Of a DNA stretch of 64,000 nt, positions 24,270 to 35,480 are shown piece after piece. Source of the stretch: Isoetes taiwanensis (taxonomy: Eukaryota; Streptophyta; Lycopodiopsida; Isoetales; Isoetaceae); the NCBI GenBank assembly GCA_021234155.1, contig JAJEKV010000002.1, positions 2,996,936 through 3,060,935 of the forward strand, given 5' to 3'. The position numbers and the translations under genes are program-made. Under the pieces are notes generated by a model. It did no database searches. It saw only the letters and a list, made by a program, of their open reading frames with translations, and had not been told where the DNA came from. How positions within the stretch are numbered: position 1 is the stretch's first letter; the number at the start of each line of letters is the position of its first letter.

Positions 24270-26646
24270 TTACATGTTTGTGTTAACAGCTTCTCTTCTT
24301 ATCGTGGGTGTTCTACCATCGGGCTTTGTGCGAACTATTGTATAAGCTATGGCACCAGTAATGGCACCAAAGATGGGCCCAACTATATAAAGCCATATTC
24401 CTTTATAGTTATTTGCCGCAATTGCAGGCCCAAGTGTGCGGACTGGGTTCATAGATCCTCCTGATGTTGCACTGCATCCACAACCTTTAAATGTTAGTCC
24501 ATATAAAAATGTATAGGAAATCTAAACTGCTTTTATAATTTAAGCATTACCCAGCAATCAAGATATTAAGGGTCACCACTCCTCCAACAGCTATTCCAGC
24601 TAATTCTCCAACCTACAAAAGACTTGGGTCAATTAGTTTCTACATTATGAAGGCTAATAATTAATCAACATATATAATATTCCGTAGCTTTCAGTTTCCA
24701 CTATTAAAATCTTGCTTTTTTCTTTCAATGTCAATTTCGCGTTTTCTTCGTTAGAATGCATTGACTTCAGAATAAAAAAAGCATATCTGACAATTAACAC
24801 GATTTGCGACAACGACGTGCATTTATTAACTTTGGGCTGAACTAGAAGTTTGAACCGCATTTAGACTAAAAGTGTTGACTTCTCGTCTTTACAAAGGGAT
24901 ATATTGATATTCAACTAAGGAACAAAAATGTGTTTACCTCTCAAATTTGTCTTATATCATAAAACTACATTTGGTTGCCTGAATCATACAAATATGGCAT
25001 TTGACAGGGATCATGACTAGGGTTCCTTTAGTTGAGTTAAGCCTTTGCCTTCTTATTACCATATTGAATTGGTAGTATGCTTTGTTTTAAAGCACTGCAA
25101 CTTTACCTTGCCGCTCATTTTATGCCTCTCACTTTTGGTTTACTGTATGTTCTCTTTAACCAAGCTTTTAGATGGTGCAAAATCTTTTCCTCTAAAAATA
25201 TGGATGGTAAGAACGATATTAGTCTCTTTTCTGCCCAATTGGTCAGCAACAGTGTGGATCTGATAATAATTTCAGGCCTTTTAGTAATGCCAAACTAACT
25301 TTCTTCTGCAAAATGCTTTCTTTCACAAACATTTTGTAGTCCTGACAAGGCAAATAGACTGGCCTTAACGTAAAGCATGGCTAATCAATGTGCTTAAGCT
25401 TTTTCACGTGAAGAGCATATATCTTTTCAGTGTACTGGAAAGGAGCCTGGATGTGGCATGAAGACTATGGTTCTTGATGTATATTGGTTTGTCCTTATAT
25501 AAACTAAAAAGTCTAGCACAATACAGAATCAAAGGCTTGCATAAGGGCCATAGAAACTTACAGCACGGGTATCTGTTGCAACAGCAGTGACAACAAACAT
25601 GAGATTGAAGGAAATAATAAACTCGAGAACGAATGACTGCCAATATTCATCTCCATGAGGAATTGTGACGCCACCATGTAAATCTGGGTGGAATATTCCT
25701 TTCAATGCAAATCCCGCACAGATTGATGCCAGGAGTTGTGATCCAACATAGAATGGAACCTTAAAGAGGAAAGAAAACGATATCAATTGGTACTCAATTT
25801 CATAAATATAATGCTGTTTGCTGCAAATTGCAAACCAAGTATCTTGTTAGGAATAAGAACTTATTTTTCTAGAGAAATTCCTTACAGCATCTTTTATGCA
25901 TGTGACTCTATTTAACAATGCCTAACTTGAATTGTGGTGGGCCAATCTCAAAAAGCAAATAGGCTGCTTGAAAATCTTTCTAATGCATTCCAGCACTTTA
26001 TGTATCATGATTGCAGAGACCTAATAGGCCATATTACTGCCTGCAGTGAAACATATTGGCTAGACAAAGAGTTGGGAAAAGAACCTGAATCCAAGGAAAA
26101 TGTCGCAATACTGCAAAAGCGATCGTAAGTGATGGATTGCAGTGCGCCCCCGATATGTGCCCTGTTGCCAGAATTATTACCATGATGGCTAGACCAGAAG
26201 ACGCTGCCAGACCAATAGTAGTGATGGTGCCATCAAACTTTTCGTTTACAATGGCTGTTGCTGTGCCAGCAAATATGAGCATGAAGGTGCCAATAAATTC
26301 AGCTGCAACCTGGAAAACTTAACTGCTTTTATTTTCAGTAATGCACATACACAAAGTGCTTAAAAAAGAAGAAGCAAATGTCACTTTATGTTTTTACCTT
26401 CTTGGCAAGTGAACACTGAGGAATGGGAATCGTAACATGAGTAAAGTCATGAAAAATGCCTTGTTCTGCCATGCAGGAATCTACTGGAAAGCACTTGTTG
26501 TTGTAATATCCTGATCCTGTCATACTTGGAACTCTTTCTGCGCTGATATAACGACCTGATCCCCAATTGCCAGCAGCTGTTTCTGCTGCCATTACTGATG
26601 CAAGGTTGCCATTAACTGGATCAACCACGACTCCAGGCCCCTCCAT
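24270..26646 (-). CDS. NIP5;1-like: NIP subgroup II aquaporin, NIP5;1-like boric acid channel (5 exons)
   Basis: The spliced model on the minus strand is 26646-26398, 26309-26085, 25759-25562, 24612-24551 and 24471-24270. All introns are GT-AG, and the product has 311 residues (Arabidopsis NIP5;1 has 304). Six membrane segments follow a ~80-residue cytosolic N-terminus. The two pore loops carry GAHCNPS (N141-S143) and MNPVR (N253-R256). NPS plus NPV is the signature of NIP5;1-type boric acid/borate channels, which act in the plasma membrane for boron uptake. Aligning by distance from the NP motifs puts Ser121, Ile241, Gly250 and Arg256 in the selectivity filter; NIP5;1 has Ala-Ile-Gly-Arg. 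The ATG at 26646 is chosen because it opens the first exon and agrees with family length. The leader carries AUG-stop elements, described separately. No disabling change was seen. Confidence 0.93.
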
Positions 26647-26748
26647 TTTGCCCTTGCCGTTAACGAGTTTTTCTTTTTGTTTTCTTCCCTTATCCTAACT
26701 TGAAAATTTTTGAATTTTTTTGGAAGAGCGAAAGACGGAAGGAAGGCT

Positions 26749-26754
26749 TTACAT
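26749..26754 (-). promoter_or_regulatory. AUG-stop (AUGUAA) element, proximal
   Basis: On the minus strand this reads ATGTAA, 108 nt upstream of the NIP start codon. A start codon followed at once by a stop is the minimal uORF that mediates boron-dependent ribosome stalling and mRNA decay for Arabidopsis NIP5;1. It and the distal copy at 26906 are the only upstream ATGs within 300 nt of the gene. Function here is inferred. Confidence 0.75.
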
Positions 26755-26905
26755 GATTGAATGATTTTTCTTGAGGTTCGGCTAAGGATTTGGAAGATTA
26801 GCCAGTGGACAAGCAAAGAACAAAAGTCTAAACTGGAAGTATTGAAGTTTCTTTTTTTTTTGGGTTTTTTTCCTAGCAGGAGCAAGATAGAAAATGGGAG
26901 AAGCT

Positions 26906-26911
26906 TTACAT
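26906..26911 (-). promoter_or_regulatory. AUG-stop (AUGUAA) element, distal
   Basis: Second ATGTAA on the minus strand, 265 nt upstream of the NIP start, in the second copy of the duplicated leader block. It has the same immediate context (tcatgtaaagc) as the proximal one. Whether it is in the mature leader depends on the unknown transcription start and any leader intron. Confidence 0.68.
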
Positions 26912-26952
26912 GATTGGATGGCTTTTATTAAGTTTCGGCTAAGGAATTGGAG

Positions 26953-28732
26953 AAGGATCCAGTTGTCTAACCAGAAGGACTTCGATGCAGATTCAAGAGG
27001 CTATTAAAATGGGCTGTAGATAGAAGCCGGAAGCAAAGAACAGCATCAAAAAAGATCAAAACAGAAATGAAGCAAAGAACAGCAACAGAAGAAGGAAGAC
27101 AAAATGATGCAATGAAACCAGAGAAGGAAGTGCCAGAATACGAAAGAAGAGGCAAAATAAAGAAGAAACTGGAGAATATGGGGTCAGAAAAAGAGGAATG
27201 GAGGCAGAAAAAATACCGAAACCGCCTTGGAGGAGGACTAATACACGAGAGCTAATGCCGGATTCCTGAGCACCTGGATATGGCAGGGACGAATGGCGAC
27301 TGAGAACGATGCGGGCGCACCAGGCGAGCGATTTCCTCCTCTGTTATAGTGCATTGAATGGGACACTAGAGATCGTCGGCCATGTTCGATCCATTATTTG
27401 ACTTATGCATGTTACTATGCATTTTTTTAACCCCTAAAATTGTGCCAGCCAAGGCGCCCTTGTCCAAGAATACACTATACCATTTTTAAACACTTTAAAA
27501 ACACACTCGTATTTCCCTTGTGCACCCTTTGTCCCCCACCCAACTTGGTTCCCCCCTCCATCATGTTGCTTGCAATCTCAAAAAGGAACCTGCATGGAAC
27601 TGTAAACTTGACATCCGTCCTCGCCCTCGCCTGGCACGAGAATGTAAACTTACCTCAATTATTGATCTCTGCCTACCATTGCATAAAAAACCCCAGCACA
27701 CATGTATCCAATAATAATTTGAATTTGAATTTGAATTAATCTAGCTCTTTAGGAATTAATAAAGCAGCTGTAATCATCGTATCCTTAATGGAACTGCTAC
27801 TGTATCTGTATTCACATTATGGAGCCATGGTTAACAGCATCATCATCCTCATGTATCGAATAAAGAGGCTGCACTCGTCCAACTCATAACTGCTGCCTTT
27901 TGTTATCATGTCCATGATTTATATAGCTTTGCCACTGCACTAACAACATAATGGCCATTTCAGGATCTTCGAGACTTCCATTGGTGACAGAAGTGTTATG
28001 ATGTCAAAGAAGCAAATCTAATACTTTTAACTTGAATGGACCATGTTAAGACGTACAGTTTCACTCTTTTTGAAGTTTTACTCTTTTCAAATCGAATTTA
28101 GCACATAACAGATAAATTATTATGTAATCTATATGTTCACATAGTGGAATTAGAGCAGTTCATTCTCGACATTATGACCAGTCGTTTGGGATCTTTGAAA
28201 CTTCCATGGGTGATAGAAGTGCCCTGATGTCAAAGAAGCGGATCTAGTACTTTTACTTGCATAAATTATGTTAAGTTGTACAATACCACCTTTCTTTTAC
28301 TTGTATATGAAGCACTTATTACAAATTGGACTATTATGTTGCTGCTATGCTTGAAGAGATGGCCTCTTTTTCTAGAGGCCAATCAACATAACTCGAGGAT
28401 GAGGTGGACAATATGCATTGCTATCCATTTCGTGTGCCACCATAGTGAAAAGTCTTTTCCTATCCTTTTTAAAATAACCCACTTGTGGCCACAAAAGTCG
28501 AGGAACTTGTCAAATTGAAAATATCACCACAAAATTGAGACCAATGTGTAGTCATATGACGACATATGAATATCTTGTCGAAAAAAACGCCACCCTGCAA
28601 TATCGGTGTTTTCAACAACAAATTAAAAAATGAAACTTTTTGTCGATGCTTCGTCGATTTTTTATGTCGGAAACTTGCCTGAAAATCTTTTGGAACGCCG
28701 GAAATAGTCGATAGGCGATTTTTTCGTCAAGA
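26953..28732. other. Upstream region of the NIP gene; no further gene
   Basis: 27000-27250 is purine-rich on the plus strand, so pyrimidine-rich on the NIP sense strand, and plausibly belongs to the NIP leader or core promoter. At 27034 the NIP-sense strand has another ATG opening a 17-codon uORF. 27260-28730 has no recognisable gene. A phrase around gggatctttgaaacttccat (28188) resembles aggatcttcgagacttccat (27962), a small duplication. Confidence 0.4.
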
Positions 28733-28804
28733 AATTCTTGTCGGGACAAAATTTCGGGACGCTCGCCAGGGCTTTCGCCCCGAAATTTTGACCCGGCAAG
28801 AATT
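28733..28804. repeat. Long hairpin, 29-bp arms with 14-nt loop
   Basis: The left arm 28733-28761 (starts aattcttgtcggg) and the right arm 28776-28804 (ends cccggcaagaatt) are complementary at 26 of 29 positions, around a loop ctcgccagggcttt. The GC content stands out from the AT-rich surroundings. Confidence 0.85.
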
Positions 28805-29595
28805 ACATATTCCTAGATTCACGAGCTAACCCATGTGATCTTCGGTTGCTTCACTTCTCCTAAACAAGATCCTACTTGGACATCTTTATTATAAAATCTT
28901 TGTCAACTTCGTTAGGATAAAGAGACTTGTCTTTTCTTAGCCTTTTGTTCGTGGAGTATCTATTTGTGTACATATTATTAATAACAAGCTACAAGCCAAT
29001 TAAACTCCATGGTATTACAATCGCAGTACTTCAGACCATCTAATAAAGATGTATGGGCTCAATGGGGGTGTGTCGATTTCTCTTGACATGATAACCAAAT
29101 TTAGGTTCACCTTATTTAGAACTTTTAGATATTGCATAAATTGTTGGTTTGATTAACTTTGAGAGTGTGTTTGTCTTTTCCTTTTGTCCTTATCGCCTAC
29201 ATATTCTCCTTGCACCATGATTGATGTTTCTTCTTGGCTTTAGTCTATATCTTAGCCAAGTGTCCGGCACAACTTAGGGAGAGTAGGTTCGTTCTTCCTC
29301 TCTTCTTCTTTTGAATTCCCCTTTTAAGGGGTAATTCATTGGTTTGGGGCCCGGGGGGGACTGGTTTTTCACATGTTTTGGCATATCTAGAATATACTTT
29401 AAGTTCGATGTTTTTTATTTTATCTTATGTTTGCATATTCTATTATTATATTTCCAAAAAATAGCTATAAAAAATAGAAGTTTGAAATCTTAGCCATGTA
29501 AAGTAATCATGGACAATGCAAATACTCTAACCTTTGAAAAAATTCAATGGCTAATAAGATCTAGCCTCCAAATTTAGAGATACTTTTCTTTAAAA
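28805..29595. other. No gene recognised
   Basis: AT-rich, with no convincing frame and no RNA gene seen. Confidence 0.4.
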
Positions 29596-31480
29596 ATGAA
29601 TTGAATTGAATGGTTTTTATCGTCCATGGAGACCTATCGGCCTATGGGACCCAATAAAGGAGCACATCAGACTTATTACTGTCTGGATTAAAAAACTCCT
29701 GCCTCGAAGGATTTTCGAGAGAAAGCTATTGCAGTAATAAAAATGCTGACAAACTGTACAAATATACATCATGAAATATATACATGTCAGATGAGTTTCC
29801 GAGGACATAGCTGAGCCCGTATATCCATGACCTCCTAAAGATATGATCTCAGCATCCATATTATAGTTGTGTTCAATATCACATGTAAGAGCTGATCGAG
29901 CCTGACCAACTTAGCGTAGCATGTTCGGATTTGGTCGTATACTAGACAGCTCTAAAGGGTGTGACATTCATCTTCAATGGCTCCCACTTGGCAGCACTGA
30001 AAAATCATGTTCTGGCATGGCTCCCAAATCCACCTACCTATCTCAATTCGGAGATGGTGTGCACCCGCATGAATCGAGGCAATGAGTCTGCACCTTTTCA
30101 TAGGCAAATAGGTACACGAGTAGCATTGCTCCCTTGTGTCCCCACTTTCTTGTGCAGTTATTAAATATTGAGTAGTGTTGGTATCCTGGCAAGTCGGGTA
30201 GTTTGTGCCCTACATGGTCCCATGTTTCCATGAGGAAGATGAGGTCCATACCTATGGCAACCGTGTTGAGACTATTTTCCTTCTGCCATGGAAAGCCTCG
30301 ATAATTCCAGGAGACCATGTGGAGGCATAATTCCTATTTGCTAACAGGAGCTGCAGCTGCAGATTCAGTGGTGGCGATAAAAGGGTGGGGGAGGGCAGAG
30401 GGGGCAGTAGAAGTGGAAGCAGCATACGGCTTGTGGGCAGTGGCAGGTGAGGCAGTCGAAGCAGGGCATGTAGCTATAGCGAGCAAAGCATGGGCATAGT
30501 CAGGGAGCGGTCGAAGGATCCCGGGGGTTCGCAGCATTCGCAACAGCGTTTGGCCGCTTGAAGATCTACATCTTGCTCCCGATCAGTCTGCAGTTCCCTT
30601 GTATCTGAGGACACTCTTAACTTTGTCCAAGTCGTGCCCACAGCCTTCCTTTTGTGCTGGACGTACAGGATTGCCCTGACACAAGATAGCCGCTCATACT
30701 TGCGCATCCGCGACCGTGAATGTGACCACCCGGGGGCATCAGGGCATTGGGTGTTATGGCATCTCACCTTAACAATGTGCATCGCCATATGGAACGTCAT
30801 TCGGGTGGGATCAACGTCTGGAGCCAGTTGATGATGTTCTCCCATGCTTCTTTAGGCCACGTACCCCTGGAACTCTCCAATTCTCGAGTCAATGCTGATA
30901 GGCACGGCGGGTGCAGAGGTGTGGGTTGTGACCTGCACTGGGGTGATGGTGGTATAGGGTCCCGTGGCCTGTGCAATGGCCTCTCCTTCCGGAAGCCGAG
31001 AGCAAAGATCTTGTTGGAATTGTTGTTGCCTTGCCAATTCATGTATGCACCGCTGCAGTTGCTCATGAACCTTTGCATGGAGGCCCTTGTCTTGTTCGGT
31101 GAGAGCTGCCCGTAGCTCCTGCACCTCTGGATCTCGAGCAGCAAAGCTGTGCTTTAGTTTATGTAAGCGAAAGTCAAATGTAGGGTTCACTGTCAATGGA
31201 GCCATTTCCTGTGTCTCGACTCTACTCTGAAGGGCTCTTAGATATGACTGGCTCTCTTCAAGGGCAGCCTGAAACCTTCGCAATATGGTAGCACTCTCCT
31301 CAACTTCTGATCGCAAAGCAGAGATGGTTGCGGTCATCTCCTGCTCATAACATTACCTGTCATGTGCCATGGCTTCCATGGTAGTAGACAAGGAGTCCAT
31401 ATGGTCCTCTAGGTCAGTGGGACCCTGCTTGTCCTGCTGCCTTTAGAATTGCGCCAAGTGGATGTTGTCTTCCATCTGTT
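29596..31480 (-). mobile_element. Internally deleted LINE: ORF1, EN start and 3' end
   Basis: On the minus strand, 31337-30852 encodes a coiled-coil ORF1-like protein (ISALRSEVEESATILRRF, AALTEQDKGLHAKVHEQLQR), followed by broken basic frames. At 30318-30043 the AP-endonuclease start of ORF2 appears (MVSWNYRGFPWQKENSLNTV, then DLIFLMETWDHVGHKLPDLP). The 3' end at 29596-29880 matches the 37.3-kb copy (for example ggattaaaaaactcctgcct, cctatgggaccc). Its tail is a short ttcaa-type repeat rather than TTCTA. RT and the C-terminal finger are missing, so it is non-autonomous. Confidence 0.7.
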
Positions 31481-32435
31481 GTGTACAGGTCTCCATCCTT
31501 GCGACATTGAGAAAGAGATCAAGAAGAAAGTGAATGATGTAGTTGCTCAACAAAAATATCTCACTTTCTTATAATAACGCAGGAATCGTCGTCATCTAAT
31601 GATTTATATCATCATATATACTTAAAGGGATTTGGATCTGAGGTACTTACTTTTTCAACTTCTTAAATGCATGTGCATTATAACTTATCTTCAAAAAAGT
31701 AGAAAACGATAATAGGCACTAAAATCTTGAGTAAACTTACTGCTATGCCAGAATTATGTGTCTATAAATATGCTATTTCTGCTCAGATAACCTATATTCT
31801 TTGTTTGTGTATTTGGTTTATGACTGCTATGTTCGTCTGCAAAAATTAGTAGAATAACATATGGTTTTATTATCAGGCCTTTGAATTACCCAAAACACCT
31901 GTTGTTTGCTTTTATGAATTGTTAAAAAACTAGTGTTCTTAAAGTAATAAATCATCAACTATATATATTCTTTGTTCTGAATAAAAATTGTTTTTTTGTT
32001 TGCAGGCTTATGGTGTAGATCGCACAAAAGTACGAGTGTCACTACCATGATTTATACGATGGCAAAAATTTTCGAAATTGTATGTGTTATTGCTTTTGCA
32101 ATATGGATTCCTTGCTGAATCTGGTGTTTGGTCATGCCCTTATCAGATAGTCCGGAAAACCTACCAATCTATGTCATTACTTTGGAAATGGAAATGTAAA
32201 CAATAATAGGCAATCATAATTGATTGCAGCTGTTAATTATCTGCCAATTACATACAAACAATGCATTGAAGGTTTTTGAAGAATCTAAAGTAGGAACAAC
32301 TTTTTAAAAATGAGTGCCTATATTCTTGATTTGTTTGTCCTATTCGAATTTAGAGCTTTCTTGTCGATAACTTGTTTGGAAAACTCGAATTCCTATTGAT
32401 TGATTCTAATTTCCTTCCAATCCTTTACTGCCCTT
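31481..32435. other. Intronic or intergenic; possible upstream exon
   Basis: A short coding-like stretch around 31505-31575 (HIEKEIKKKVNDVVAQQKYL) may be an exon of the decayed gene that continues at 32436. Otherwise AT-rich non-coding. Confidence 0.3.
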
Positions 32436-32669
32436 GTAGAGGGTCAGCAATTTCCTCAATCTAGAGTGCCCAAGCTTCATATAGATACCAAGAATTTTGC
32501 CATTATCAGAGAGAAAACAGGAGTAACCTATGGTTTTTTTAAGGGATATCCATCAGAGCTTTGGAATTCTTTAGTAATTAGGCAGGATTTCCCAGACAAT
32601 TTATTTACTGTAGAGTACCCTTTTGTTCCCAGTACAGTTGAATTCGAGGTTGAAATCACAGATTCTTAG
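32436..32669 (+). pseudogene. Exon of decayed ParB/methyltransferase-like gene (N-terminal part)
   Basis: The open frame after an intron-like T-rich stretch encodes VPKLHIDTKNFAIIREKTGV, then TYGFFKGYPSELWNSLVIRQ and EYPFVPSTVEFEVEITDS. No domain was recognised. Placed with the downstream exons by strand, spacing and similar composition only. Confidence 0.35.
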
Positions 32670-33411
32670 CTTGAGGAATTTGTGGGATCCAAAGAAGCTA
32701 CTTTATTCTGGTATATTTTGAGTTCACTGTGATTCGGCTGAATTTAAAATCTTTGTTGAGGTCTACACAGATCGAAAATTGGGTCACTTTGAAGGGAATT
32801 CACCATAACTGGATCTTGGATGAGAAATTAATCTCAATCTCTTTGATTCATGAGACGGACCCAGCCCTTTTGACATGAGCCATCGCCTGCATTACATAAT
32901 TACATTTAAATCAAAATAGACCTAGCTATCATGTAACACTAAACATTAATGAATTGCAAAATCTCAACTGATATTCACATTGATCACAAAGTGACAACAA
33001 CTCCTATGCATAACGTCTGACCACATCACCCAACATGATATCACACCACAATAGCCTCACTGCTTATAGTATCAAAGGGCAACAAGAGACGTCCGTACAA
33101 ACGAAAATACAATAAGCTCATGCATATTCTTCTTCTGAGGTGACTGATGAAGACCCAATAGAAGTAGAACCCTCGGAAGGTTCATCTCCTTATTCTCCAT
33201 CTAAGAGATGAACCTCGGCTGTCTTTGCTCATAGTATATCTGTCGGAAGAGATCAGTCAGCATCTTGTAAATCCGATGCTTCAACACCAACCAGTATAGT
33301 ACCGTACTTCCCGTACTGCACGTGTATAATATGTATGCAACGTACAGTATGGTAACGTACGAAGGCCAGTTTAACATAAAAACGTACGTCAAAAGATGTT
33401 GTTTGGTACAA

Positions 33412-34430
33412 TATGACCTCCAACATATGTTGGAGGTTCTTTATGGTGATACAATATAATGGGGGAGCTTCTTAGAGCATCCACTTCCAAACACAAGTGT
33501 TGGACTAAGAACCTGGCTCTTCCAATACATGTTAGATGTTTTTGTTCATAAACGTTACCTAATGGTTTATGTTGGAGGTTTGGTTCTATCCAATCGATGT
33601 CATCTTAACTCCTAGGTTCCAACATATGTTGGAGGTTTGCTTCATGCCTAATTAAATGTCATTTACATTACCTACTTGGTTGTGTAGTTTGTGTTGCCAC
33701 TTCCAACATGTGTTGGATGTTTCTGTAGATGTGCTATATCTAATGAATTTGTTATCTAAATGATAAGCTTCCAACATGAGTTAGAGGTCTTGGTTCTATC
33801 AAGCTAATATCTTCTTATTTCCTAGCTTCCAACATATGCTGGAGGTTTATCTCATGCCCAATTCATGTCATCTACATTACACATAATTAGACCTTTAAAA
33901 TCCTTTGAGCTTATCTTGGATGGTTTCCAAGAACCTTGTTGTTAATCATGTCCTCTAATTTACAGTATGACCTCCAACATATGTTTGGAGGCTTTTTAGG
34001 GTGATAACAACATATGGTGGAGCTTCGTAGTGCATCCACTTTCAAACACAAGTGTTGGACTTAGATCCTGGCTCCTCCAATGCATGTTATATGTTTTTTT
34101 CCATAAAGTATACCTAATGGATTATGTTGGCATGCGTTGGATATATTTTTGGCTCTGGAATATAAGCAAGGACTTTGTTGAATATAGCTAACGAGTTTGT
34201 TATTCTACATACAAGCTTCCAACATATGTTGGAGGTTTGGTTCCATGAAACTTATGTCATCTTAATTCCTAGCTTCCGGCACATGTTAGAGGTTTGTTCC
34301 ATGTCTAATTCATATGATATGCATTACAAGCTTATCTAAAAAACAAACTTTTGGAGATGATATTGTTATTTTAATACTTGGAAAATGCTTGTTTACTTAT
34401 CTCAACCACCTTCAACATACATTGTATGTT
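33412..34430. repeat. Array of a 16-bp palindrome, plus ~554-bp tandem duplication
   Basis: The perfect palindrome TCCAACATATGTTGGA and one- or two-base variants occur about twelve times between 33419 and 34420, mostly within ttccaacatatgttggaggt. A larger unit starting tatgacctccaacatatg at 33412 is repeated at 33966 (offset 554 bp) through to tggattatgttgg. The array sits between exons of the decayed ParB/methyltransferase-like gene. Confidence 0.88.
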
Positions 34431-34442
34431 TGACTTATTTTA

Positions 34443-35411
34443 TTGGTTGTTTTTCAGGGGAAACTAAATACAGAGCAAGTACTCTGGAAGATCTTGAGTT
34501 CACAGATAAAAAGTGCTTGTTTTGAAGTTGTTCCGGAATATACAAAACATAATGAGGTCTGCTTGTTGGATGAGCAGAGGCAAATATACGGCATACTCTT
34601 AAAATTTGAAAAAACCCTTGGTGATGACTGGAAGGTATTGTGGAGGATCAGAAAGAGGAAGATAAAAAAATCAAAGCTTTTACTTTGAGGCTCAATAATT
34701 TTGATGTTTGAAAAATGATAAAATCTGATGATATGATTAGTTCTCGACGATATGGCTTGAAGTTACAAAATTATGACAGCTTGGAAAACTCTGGTATTGA
34801 GACACATGAAGAATTGATAAGCGGTTTGCACATTGTATGTGCTAGATTAGCTTGGGAAGAAACATGATCAATGTTTTATTCAAAGTTTGCTACGAAGATC
34901 CCGAATGGTCCATAACAATGTAGCAAGATCATAAAGGGCAAGAAGACATCCATGAAAGTAAAGAAATTGAAAGAGAAAGGAAGATGACATAGAGACAGGA
35001 AAAAAAGGGTAGGAAAAGGAGAAGATGATACGGCAACAGGGAGTAAAAGAAAGAGTAAGAAAGATCCACATTAGATGCAATTGAAAGCAAGAAGGGCGCA
35101 GAAATTAGAAATCAAATGATAGTGGTTGCTTCTCATGCAGTTGAAAAGCTTATTACGGAGGACGAACATATCATAGATAATCATGGTTCCATGGTACTTG
35201 ATGTGGAATCTGATAGTCCAAAGAGGAAAAAGAGGAAGCTTACAATGCAGGCTATGTTGATGGAGGTGTCCGGCTTTTTTGTATTTGGTGACCCACTCCT
35301 AATCATGATAAGTGTACACAATTGTATTATTCCAGATTCAAGACATGCTATGGAGTTCGCAAAGTAGAATTATCGTCGCCTTAATCCAAACCATGTAGAA
35401 TGGTTGAACAA
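34443..35411 (+). pseudogene. Exons of decayed ParB/methyltransferase-like gene, including ParB-like start
   Basis: 34457-34685 reads GKLNTEQVLWKILSSQIKSA and ends in a lysine-rich stretch. Broken basic frames follow. 35116-35367 reads VLDVESDSPKRKKRKLTMQA with a bipartite-like basic cluster. At 35366 a stop interrupts the frame, which then reads RRLNPNHVEWLN. That last stretch resembles the start of ParB-like domains. The next ParB-like residues continue at 41501, on the far side of the inserted segment. Confidence 0.45.
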
Positions 35412-35480
35412 GGTGCTGCGCACGGAGGGTTGCCCACTGTAGCCTGAGGGTGAAGTGGCTTAAATCATACTTCACCCTCA
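35403..35480 (+). repeat. Repeat shared with 57266-57340
   Basis: Contains tgcgcacggagggttgcc and gagggtgaagtggcttaaat; here it also forms a 9-bp stem (gggtgaagt ... acttcaccc). Confidence 0.75.

Larger units (their letters stand above)
26743..26952 (-). repeat. Duplicated ~55-bp leader block, each copy with one AUG-stop
   Basis: 26743-26797 and 26901-26952 align over their length (plus strand: aaggctttacatgattgaat and aagctttacatgattggat, later gttcggctaagga and tttcggctaagga). They lie about 157 bp apart. Confidence 0.85.

Noticed and set aside
25045..25298. Hydrophobic frames inside the large NIP intron
   Set aside because: They lie on the other strand within an intron bounded by good splice sites, with no known domain.
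26592..26885. 97-codon frame overlapping the NIP start, possible long uORF
   Set aside because: It begins at TTG, not ATG; the only nearby upstream ATGs are the two AUG-stops.
33412..34430. CRISPR array
   Set aside because: The repeats are palindromes with irregular, mutually similar spacers in plant DNA; no cas genes.
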